Below are positions 25,801 through 37,800 of a stretch of 64,000 nucleotides of DNA, in pieces. The first letter of the stretch is position 1. Each line of letters starts with the position of its first letter. The stretch is from Allacma fusca (Eukaryota; Arthropoda; Collembola; Symphypleona; Sminthuridae). The stretch covers positions 70,955,508 to 71,019,507 of the forward strand of contig OX359246.1 of NCBI GenBank assembly GCA_947179485.1, in the 5' to 3' direction. Under the pieces are notes generated by a model that saw only the letters and a program-made list of their open reading frames with translations, was not told where the DNA came from and made no database searches. A program made the position numbers and the translations under genes.

Positions 25801-28800
25801 GTTTACATAGTGTGGTAAGTTTCCATTTAATTTGACTAAAGATTAGTTCTCACTGAAACTGTACTAAGCGCTTTTGGTAAAATTTGGATAAAAGCTAGAT
25901 CTTGGTAAAATTTTGGTATAAGCTAGATTTTGGTGAAATTTGGGTAAAAGCTGGATTTCGGTAAAATCTGGGTAAAAGCTGGATTTCGGTAAAATCTGGG
26001 TAAAAGCAAGATTTTGGTAAAATTTGGGTAAAAGCTAGATTTTGGCAATATTTTGGTAAAAAATGGACTTAATAAAATTCGTATAAACAATATTTTGGTA
26101 CTATTTGGGTAAAAGCTATATTTTGGTACTATTTGGGTAAAAGCTATATTTTGGTACTATTTGGGTAAAAGCTATATTTTGGTGAAATTTAGGTAAAAAC
26201 TAATTTCGGTGAAATTTAGGTAAAAACTAATTTTGGTATAATTTGGGTGAAAACTAGATTGGGTCAAATTTCCGAAAATAATAATTCTCCGCACAATTTT
26301 GGCAATGTAGTCATTAGTAAAATTTAAAAAATTAATTTAAACAAATTTTTCCGAAAATTACAGACGCTAAGAGTCAACTAATGGTAATTGGTCTACCTTC
26401 TTGATCATGGGGCATGTTGAGATTATGACCGAGCATGTGGGCCAAGGCAACGCCTGTAATGTGTGGCTGATAAATGGACACATCCGTGACCACACCCATT
26501 GAAGTTGATTTGCAAATTGAACTCGGCACCCCCACCCCCGACTCTTGGAATGCCACCCCTGAAATCAGCATCGTCGAGTCCTTGTTGATCTTGTATAGGC
26601 TCCGTGGTCCTGGAATAGTTCACAGAATTTAAAATATCCAAATTCCATAAATTTTAAACAAACCTGCAGAATACATGTCCGCCCCAAATATTTGTCTACC
26701 ACTGCAACCCTAAACAATATTCCTGAGCAAAACAATCTTACCACCCCCCCCCCTCCAAATTCATTGCACATATTGTACTTAATTGTTTAAAATTTGCCTC
26801 AATAACCTAGAGCAATATCCATGGTCATAGCGATCAGAAAATAAAGTAAATTAAAAAATTACCAATTTCTTCAAAAAATTAAAACTCGATCATAAATTCC
26901 CTTGCAAATAATTTCTATATAAATAATTGTTTAAACATTTCATAACAGAAACCTAAGAGTTGACTATAAATTTGATGGGTATCCCTAAATATACCAAAAA
27001 TAAACCTTGAAATTCCTCTTACCATAAATATCCGTGAGTTTGGCCAGCGTCTGTTGGAGGTTCTCACGATCATTGTGGGGCAAGGCGAGGAAATTGTCCT
27101 TTTGCCACGTCTCAACGTAAACAACGGAAATGGCAGTGCTAAGCTTGCGAAAGTACTGAAATACATTTTGTCTCATAAATTTTTTTAAATTATTTCCCAC
27201 AGCTCGTTAATATTTCAATAACACACAATTACGTCCCACTCGCCCCCTCAGACGCATAAAACGCTTGTTACGTTCATCCGTCTATGTCATTATGAAGGGT
27301 CATAAGTGACAGGTTATTTTTGGCAAATGTCAAAAAAGTCAAAAAAAAAAGTCAATAAATGAAGGATTTAAATCTCACCAGGTCAGCAATATTGACGATT
27401 TGAAGGGCGTCATGAATCACTTGGAGTCTCGTCGAGCCATTGCGTTTATCGAACTGAAAATCATAAAAAAAAATTTTTCGAACAAAATGATAATTACTAA
27501 AAATCTGGAAAAATTTTCTTGCCCATGTCGTTATGCCGTCTACTTCCATGGATGTTTCATAAGGTGCGTATTCCTGGACTTTGAGCATGTTTGAATGCTA
27601 TTTCAAAATGTTGATCGACTTCGGAAAATGGGAATTCCTTATGGGATTTAACATGTAAAATTTTAAGTCAAACAGGGGGGACCCTGTTGAAAATTTGAAA
27701 AGGGGTGAAATACCTTGGGGTAAATTTTAAAGGAGAAATTGATGATGACGGGATTATTTAGGATATTAGACAAGTGTTTGTAAAATCCATCTAAAATAAT
27801 AGACCCAAGGCGGGATAGAGAATAAGCATGGAATGTGTGGCGAAGGCTGAAATGAGGCTGGAAATTGTGAGTAAGTTTTAATCTCTGACGTAATTAATTT
27901 CCCCTTACTCCGTCCCAGCAGCACCTGTTGCAAATGCTGTTCTCAGCCCTAATGTGCCTAATAGAGAGTCATGAGCTAATCAAAGGGAACTTTTGCTCCT
28001 CATAAACCCTCTGTGAATTTTATTCTTTCACTCAATTCCTACTTCCCTGGGCTAATTTCCCAGCTGAGGTTCTCCCTCCTAATTTATGCCTTTAATTTAA
28101 AACTGGAGGATTTTCAACAGAGTCGCTCAAATTGCTCTATGGATCCAATTAAATTTTTTTACAGGATCCTTGAAAATGTAAACAAATTTAGGGAATGATT
28201 GAACGTACCATGGGTTTGTCGAGAAGGACGGCGAGTTCAATGAAGTATTGTGGACCGTTTTTCTCCTCCACTCTCCTTCCCCCGAACTCATGGTAACTAC
28301 TCCCGAAAGGTGTCTGGTGTACGTTATAGTTGTTGTTGTACTTCTCAAACAGGTATTTATTCCCGCAACTCTGACGTCCTACGGACTTTGCTTCGAACAC
28401 AATATGTGGATGTTTGTGCTGAAAAATATTCATTTGGTTGAGTCATTTAAGTTCATATTTACCCCTCAGCATATTAATTACTATTATAGAGCATAGGAGT
28501 GAGCCTCATAAATAAAGTACGGAGAGATGTTGAAAGCATTGGAGACGTGCATTATTAATAGAATTTCTGGGGTGTGTCAAAATTAGAACGTTGGGTGGAA
28601 TTTATAGACAGTGAGCACTGGAGTCTTCACATAAGTTCAGGTTCAAGTGAAGGAACTATAGTGGATTGAACTTCAAAAGTTAATAAAATTAAGTGATGAA
28701 ATAAAAAACAAAATTGATGGCGAATTAGAATTTCTAAGGAAAAGTAAGGTAACTAATTTGAAGCTTTAGCTTAAAACTTGAACTTGAGGTTGAAGTTGGG

Positions 28801-31800
28801 TTGAAATTAAAATTTTTGCTTGAATTTAAACTTAACTGAAACTTTGACTGAGAATAAGTCCTAATTCATGTTTAAGTTGCAAACTCAAGTGCAGACTCAA
28901 GCTTGAGATTCAAAGATTGTAAGGAAACTCACTCAGACTGGAAACAACTCAAGTGCACACTCACATATTGTATTATTTTCAAAAGTGCACTCGCACTTGA
29001 ATTAGGTCTACGGGTCGTATCTATACATAACGGACACTCATGCCTAAGTATACAATCACACTTCAAGTGTGCGTTCACACTTAAACTTGAAAATCTGGTG
29101 TGCGTTCACACTTAAACTTGAAAATATGGTGTGCGTTCACACTCATTCCTGAAACTCAAAACACACTCACACTTGAAACTCAAAACACACTCACATTTGA
29201 AACTCACATGCACACTCACACTTGAAACTCAAAACACACTCACATTTGAAACTCGCATGCACACTCACACTTGAAACTCAAATACATACTCACACTTGAA
29301 ACGCAAATATACACTCACACTTGAAGCTCAAATATACACTCACACTTGAAGCTCAAATATACACTCACACGTGAAACTCAAATATACACTCACACTTGAA
29401 ACTCAAAAACATACACTTAAAACTTAAATGCACACTCTTACTCAAAACGCAAATATACACTCACACTTGAAGCTCAAATATACACTCACACGTGAAACTC
29501 AAATATACACTCACACTTGAAACTCAAATACATACTCACACTTAAAACTCAAATACACACTCACACTTAAAACTCAAATACACACTCACACTTGAAACTC
29601 AAATATACACTCACACTGAAACTCACATGCACACTCACACTTGAAACTTAAATACACAATCACACTTGAAACTGAAATGCAGACTAGCTATACAATTCAA
29701 TCTCAAGTACAAACTCACACTTAGATTAGAACCCAAGAACCCACGCTTTTGGAAGCTCAAGTACGCTCTCTTGCACTTGAATACCAAATTGGAGTGCTCC
29801 CAGCAGTCCAAGAACTGTTGAGGTCTTTACCAAGTGTCACATTCCCATTGATCGAATACTAAAAGAGCTACTAAAACCCATTGAAAATCAATCTCGGAAC
29901 AATAAGTAATCCTATAATCCATAATGGCAATATTTCAGCTGCACCAAATGCTCTCCTATAGTAATATTTGAACCTTCTCAAATACCGTATAATGCTCATT
30001 CTCAATCTCGCTCCAATGCTCTATAATGGTAATGATGTGCTTAGACTTGAAATGTGAAATGACTTGCATATGATTATAATGCTTTGAACTCACGGACAGA
30101 TCTCCACCATAGAAAGGGTGAATAATAAAGGTTTCATTGCCCATGTGAATTATGCCCGAGAGTCCGTTGCAAGTGCGAACGGCGGCAGCGGACCACTCCA
30201 GACCTTCAACTATTCCATGGTAGTAGCACATTTCATAGTCTGGTCTTTCCTGCTGGTCCGTGTTCTCATTGAACACATGTCGTTGGAGGATGTTCGGAGC
30301 TATCAGGGTGGGATTCAGCTCCAAAATTAGTCGGAACTTGTGATTGAATGCTTGAATCAGGAACGACGTTCGATGAAAGTGCTTTCCGGGCTGAAATTAT
30401 ATTTAAAAAAAATAATTTTATTAAAACAAAAACATTTTTAAATAAAATTTTTTAGGGTTCAAAATTATTACAAAAAAATAGTTTACCCGTGATTGCTGCA
30501 TCGCTTGCATGCCTTGAGCCTGTGAGCGCGGACCTTTGGAAGTGGCCTCACGCGTTGAAAGCCCCATGACCTGATGATGACGGACTTGGACCACATTCAC
30601 AATTTGATAATACTCTGCCCCAATGCTACGAAGCAAGTCTTGATTTGAAGGGAATTCCCGTAAAAGTCTCTCTGCTTCTCCTTCAAAAGTTACACACACA
30701 CACAAAAATCAATTGACATTTTATCACTCCGTGAACAAAAGCCTTAATTAAATTATATTGCCCAATCTCCCCTTTTAATTACACACGAAACAATTTTCTC
30801 TTTTGGACGAGACAACTCCAGTATTTGCTCCGGAACTGCCCGCAAATTTCCGGGAAAACTTCCTACTCCAAATGTTTACAAATTCACAAAATAAATTGTT
30901 TCCTCGGGGGATTAAACCCCATGAAAAACAAACGAATTTTGTAGTAGCTAACGATATTTTATCCAACAATTTTACAGTCAACATTTTATCATTTTTTTCC
31001 AAATAATCCTAAAATTTTGTGGCAAATTTTCTAGTTTCTGTTTTGCAAACTTTGCGCCATTAAATTTGAATTTAATTTTTCCTAAAACATTTTAATAAGA
31101 ATTTTGCATACAAATTTTTAACCAAGTTTCGATTACAAATTGTTACCGAATTTTTCTACCAATTCTAAACAAACATTTGACAACAAACTCAGAATTTTTT
31201 CCTTAAAGTTTTAACCATGAGTATGAAATTGGGGGCAGAATTTTATCCTCAAAATTTTGACCAGGAACCAAAATTTTGACCAGGAACCAAAATTTTGACC
31301 AGGAACAGAGAAATTTTCCCTCAAAACTTTGAGGTTGAACCCAAAATTTTCAAATTCTAATTTGACCATGAACACAACAATGGGTAAAAAAATTTTCCCT
31401 AAATGTATTTTACTGTAAATCCAAAATTTGGTCCTGAAAATTGTGATCATGAACCCAAAATTTTGCTCTTAAAATGTTGATTCTAATTTCGCCCCCAAAT
31501 TTTGATCCCAATTTTCCGCTACAATTCAGAATTTTGACCCAAACGTGTTGGTTAGAGTTTTGTCCTAAAAGGTTTGACAGGTAGCTTAAAATTGTACCAG
31601 AATTTTTCTCTAATAATTTTTACCATGACCCCAAAATTTTGACCAAGAAATAAAATATTTGCCAAGAATTTTGCCATAACAATTTTGACTGAATCTAAAA
31701 TTTTGTCCGCAAAATTTTGACAAGTATTTTACCCACAAGTTCCACAGGAAATTTTGTCATAAATTGGTAAATAAGGGTTTGCAAATGTTTACAAACGTTA

Positions 31801-34800
31801 TTTTCAGAAATATTGTCAAAATTTGGGGGAAAACTATACGTTTGGAAACAAATCAAAAATTGTAATATTTTAAAGGATAATAAAACCACTGACAGTTTAG
31901 GGTTTGAACCGTGTTGTTTAAATTGTTATGGCAGGCCGTCAAGCGGAATAAAAGCTGCGATCAGGAAAATGTGAGAATTGGTGTATTTTCTGCATCAATT
32001 CCCATAAAAGTGGAGCTTAAGTTAAATAAGATTCTCCCACGGTTCATTTACCTCCGGCAATAGGAACAAAAGAAAATGGGATATAAAATTTTTTGAGAGT
32101 TTTGATCCCCTTATTGTATATTCTTATTGCTGGGATGTTCCCGGGAATGGGCGGACTGGGAACGTCGGGGAAAAAAATCCTGGTCTGGGAAATGTAAAGG
32201 GCGGAAAAAAGTGGAGAAAATCTCTTGGGAAAAAATTGAGAAATTAAGTTTGCCAGAGGATGACGTTGGATTTTTAAATTGGACTGGAAAAAAGGGATTT
32301 TTCCCGGGAAGGTTCTTAAAATTTATGTCACTTTGAAGGCGCAAGAAGGGAAAAGATTTGACGAGGATTTTACTCTCAATTGCCCTCCGATTTTTTTTTC
32401 TCTTGTGATTCCTCCGCCCTATTCAAATAAATATATCTTTTTAAAGCTGGAAAACAAACTAATTCCACTGAATTTTGTGAAATATTATCGAATTTAATTC
32501 CAAGTTTTAAATATGGATTTTTTTTTATCGTGGATGAATTTACAAGTTTTTTTGCATGATTTTTTTCGGTATTTATGAAGAAACAAGGCAGAATTTCAGA
32601 ATTGTAAATACATTTGGTGATTTCCCTAGGCACTAAGTTGTGTCTTTATTTTGGGCTGGGATGGAAAGCTCAGGCTTATAAATTCCAGTTGTTAAAAATT
32701 AAAGGGGATTTATTAAGTCCAAGGATTTCTGAGCAAAAGTAGGGAAATTCAGCTCCATATGCACGTGTATGTCTATACACTGAGTTTGGGCGGAAGTTAT
32801 ACAAGGCAGGAAATCCTCTTGAGATTTTCCGACGTTTTGCGCTACTCATCTAAAAATCCAAGCTTTTATGTAAACCAAGTTAGGCTCCAGTTCAAGTCAT
32901 GTCTGGGTCAAGTGTGAGTCCAGTTCAAGGCTAATTGGGCAAGACCTTGCTCATTGCGGGTGACATTTTTTGTGGATGTCATAGAATTCAAATTGTCAAG
33001 TGTAGTTTGAGCCGAGTCGAGGTGAAGTTACCTTGAAGTATAAGTCACCCTAAGTAAAGTTTATTTCAAGTAAAGGCTAATTAATTTCAAGTGTAGGTTC
33101 AGTGTATGGATCAAGAAAGGTCAAAAAGGAATTAAATTCATTTCAAATATCGGTCAAGGGCATTGTAACTGCATTGTAAGTGCAAGTCAACTTTGATGTA
33201 AAGGTCAAGTGATGTACGATTCAAGGGTCAAGTGCATTCCAAATTTGTTCAAATGCAGTTCAAATTAAAGGTCGAGTGTATTTCAAGTTCAGGTTGTCAG
33301 TGCGTATCAAGTAATTATATGTCAAGTATATTCCAAATTAAAGGCCTAATGTATTTCAACTGCAGGTTCAGTGTATATCAAGTACAGGTCAAGTACAGTG
33401 CAACGGTCAGTACAGAGCTTCAGGTGCATTTTAAATTAAAGGTCAAATGTTTTTCAAGTATAGGTCAAGTGCATTTCAAATTAAAGTTCAAATGTTTTTC
33501 AAGTATAGGTCAAGTGCATTTCAAATTAAAGTTCAAATGGTTTTCAAGTATAGGTCAAGTGCATTTCAAATTAAAGGTCAAATGTTTTTCAAGTATAGGT
33601 CAAGTGCACTTCAAATTAAAGGTCAAATGTTTTCAAGTATAGGTCAAGTGCATTTCAAATTAAAGTTCAAATGTTTTTCAAGTATAGGTCAAGTGCATTT
33701 CAAATTAAAGGTCAAATGTTTTTCAAGTATAGGTCAAGTGCATTTCAAATTAAAGTTCAAATGTTTTTCAAGTATAGGTCAAGTGCATTTCAAATTAAAG
33801 GTCAAATGTTTTTCAAGTATAGGTCAAGTGCATTTCAAATTAAAGGTCAAATGTTTTTCAAGTATAGGTCAAGTGCACTTCAAATTAAAGGTCAAATGTT
33901 TTCAAGTATAGGTCAAGTGCACTTCAAATTAAAGGTCAAATGTTTTCAAGTATAGGTCAAGTGCATTTCAAATTAAAGGTCAAATGTTTTTCAAGTATAG
34001 GTCAAGTGCATTTCAAATTAAAGGTCAAATGTTTTCAAGTATAGGTCAAGTGCATTTCAAATTAAAGGTCAAATGTTTTCAAGTATAGGTCAAGTGCATT
34101 TCAAATTAAAGGTCAAATTGTTTTCAAGTTTAGGTCAAGTGCATTCCAAATTAGAGGTCTAGTGTGTAGGTGCAGGGTATTCCACCAGTGTATATCAAGT
34201 ATAGGTCTCAGGCAAGTGCAATTTAGCTGTAGGTCAAATTCATTCCAATTATATGCCAAAGTAATTTCAAGTGAAGTGGGACAGTTGACTTGAACTTGAG
34301 CTCCAGTACATGCATCCCGGATCAAAGCCCTTGGATTGGAATTTAAACGCCTATTCGAACGGTGGAAATGAGAAGTAAAAGAAAATACAAGTCTTTTATT
34401 CTTGCTCAATTATTTGTTGACGCCCCTCGAGCAATACGTAAGTGTAGCCCTGTGTCCAATTGGATGATAGAAGCGATTTATAATGGGGTAAGTGTTATCC
34501 CTTATTTGATCCCAAAGTCTCAAAACGACCAAATCGTTTCCACTACGCCCTTTTAACTTTATCCTTCATTTCCAATACATTCTCACAGTCATGGGAATAA
34601 ATAATCGTTTCCTCACAGCCCATTTGTCACAATTGCTTAAACAAGTCCACCCAAGCCAAATTAGTCCCACATTTCGATGGTCCCGAACCTTTCCAATTCC
34701 ATATTGTAAACGGGTAAAAAAAAGTCTAACCATTTTATGGCGACATTTCTAACAAGGTTAAAGAGCACAGAATTGATTTCCCCCTTTTGTAGCATTTTTT

Positions 34801-37800
34801 TACGCTCTTTCCCCACAAAAAGTTGCAACTATTTTGTACTTGAATTTCGATAAAATTTCAGTTATTCTTGTTGGCGATTTTATTATTTTTTATTTACTAT
34901 CAGATTCAAACTTTAATTTGAAAAATCCCGAAATACGAATTTCACGAAAAAGTGTGCTCTAAATTTTGCGAAATCTTTCCCCGCAATTTACTTCATTTAC
35001 AGCAAAACGTTTGTCTCATTTTTGTGATAAATGTTTGCTCCATTTTGCTGAAAATATTTTACCGGATTTTACTGAAAATATTTTGTTTACACCATTTTGC
35101 CGCATTTTATGAAAAACATTTTGCTTAAACCATTTTGCCGCATTTTATGGAAAACATTTTGCTTAAACCATTTTGCCGCATTTTATGGAAAACATTTTGC
35201 TTAAACCATTTTGCCGCATTTTATGGAAAACATTTTGCCACATTTTACTGAAAATATTTTCTTAAGCAACATGTTTTATGTAACATGTACATTTTATTTA
35301 AATCATTTGTATGTACAACATATTTCAAAAATCAAAATATTTCCCTTAAATAGTTGAACAAATTTAAAATATAAGTACTGGTTTTTAATTATCATGAAGT
35401 GAAACAAAAAACTTAAAACACTTTGACAAAAATTACCCAAAATTGTAAATTACGAATTTTTTAAAGGAATTTAAATTGTCGACTTGCACCCTGAATTTTT
35501 CTTATAAACCAACTAAGCTACCCCAAAAAAGAAAGGGTTTAAATCCCTGAGAAGCATTTTAGATGAATTTGGGTGTAAATGTAATATTTTTGGCGGAGAC
35601 AGACGGGACGGATAATGATGGGACGACAAGAGGGAAAAAGAACCCTTACCTCGATCCAAGGAATTCACGTTGGATTCGTCGAGCGCATAGTCCGTGTCGG
35701 AAACTGGAAAAAAAAATAAATCAATCTTTAGAGCAGGGATATAGTTGCGTAAATGGTTCGGATTCCTGGAATCCTCACAAAATCCCCGTCCGTGCCTTTC
35801 CATTTTGGTCATTCCCCCAGCTCCAATCATTCTAATGGCAATGAGATCATCTACCAACTAATTTCAACAAATCCTATCACCTCTTCCAACCTTCCCCACA
35901 TTTTCCCTCCTCAAATACGATCTCTGCTAAACATGCGGGCATCCGATTTTACCCGGAAATTGTTTACCCAATAAAATCAATTTTTGCCCTAAAATGCAAA
36001 CTAAGCATCCATATTTTGATTGCCTGCAAAATTGTATGAATTTTGAGTTACAAACTTTACAATTTTGGAAAACCTAACCCTGAATACCATTTAACTTAAA
36101 TTTTGTTTCAAATTTTGACAAGTGCAAAAATACAGGTAAAAATTTCTAAAAAATTATGTAAAGAAAGCAGTTGGAAAATATATCAAATAATTTTAACCAA
36201 ATTTGTCCAAATTTTTAAAACCTGGAAAAAATTTACGGGTGTAAAAAATTTACTATGAAAAATAAATTGTACAGTACATTTTATTTGTACAGTTTAGACC
36301 CAAATTTGGGCAAATGTCTGCCTGAGCTTGTATCTTGAAATTGAGTGACATTACGTGATTTTGAAATCCAGTGAGAGAAGAAAATATTCTGAAGTTTTCC
36401 CACGTTGGAAATAAAACCCTTAAATTTAGGATTGAGTCCGACGGTCCCGATAAGGTATCTCAAGTGGTGGGAAAATAAAGGGGCAAAAATGAGGGAGAAT
36501 AAAATCCTTGATAAAAAATATATTGCGTGAAATATGGGAGAGATAGAAAAGGTCAGTAAAATGGAGCATCCTTCATTTAGTGGAAGAGACATGAGCCAAA
36601 ATGGGATTAGGTCTGTTCTAGCCCCCGGTAAATTTTGCTCTTGGATTCATTTGGGGAATAAGGAGAGAAATCTTGATGGGAAATCGCCCAAAGCTACTGC
36701 AGAGGAACAGGGACTCAGCTTAATCACGGAGCTCAATCCTCATTTGAATTTCCCAACCTCCACTCTCATAACTTTCTTTCCTAAAGCCCAAAGCCGGCTT
36801 ACACTCTTGTCATGTAATGTCAGGCCCAGCTCTCACAATTTCTCCATTTTCCTCATACCGAAAAATCCCTTTTGAGCTCCTTCCTTTAATAGAAACTCTT
36901 CAAATGTTACCCCTGCAAGGGAAAATTTTACCGCTCGATTCCCCATTACCCAATTTCGGCCTTAAGTTTCTAAATTCGGTCAAATTTTATCCAGGTTTTT
37001 GTAAAAAATATGTAGTACCTAAATTCCGTACAATTTTGTCCAGGTTTTGGTTAAACATTTCACAGAAGATTGAGTAAAATTTTGCCCACATTTTTGTAAG
37101 ATTTTCACATACATTTGATCAAATTTTGACGAGGATTTATTCAAATTTTGTTCAGGTTTTTGCAAAGTGTTTCCTTAAATTCTATCAAATTTTGTACAGG
37201 ATTTCTTTAAAAAATTTCTAATTGCTATTGAATTTAGCCCCGGTTTTAGGAAACTTTTGATCAGATTTCTGTGCAAATTTTGTCCAGGTAACTGGCACGA
37301 ATTTCTCCAAAATTCTATGTAGTTTTGCCGAGGTATCTGTAAAATTGTTCCCTCAGCCCTATCAAGTTTTTCAGTGGTTTTTGTAAAACAAACTCCAACT
37401 TCTGTCAAATTTTATCCAGGTTTTTGTAAGAACTTGGCTATAAATATCTATCAAATTTTGCAAGATTTCTTCATGTTCTATCGGATGAATTAATACTGTA
37501 ATGTGATTTTGTGCCCCTAAATTTAAATTTATTTCAACGGATAAAGTTTTGAAAATTTAAGAAACAAGTACTTGCAAAAAAATTGTATTTAAAAAATTTG
37601 CCCTTAATTTTGCAAGATACTAAAATATCAAACCGGATGTATGCGGTGTTTTTTTAAAACAATGATGTTTGCTTTAAATAATTAAATTTTGTGTGACATT
37701 TTTAAAGGCAAATTTTGGTCGAATTGTTTGCTGAAGTGCTGCGTTGAAAGGATTTTGAATGAAATATGGTTGTAAATGAGGAAATATGCGGCAACAAAAT

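Noticed and set aside
33232-33955. Plus-strand open frames of 94-154 codons with FKYRSSAFQIK repeats
   Set aside because: Product of the 45-bp array; three frames are equally open.
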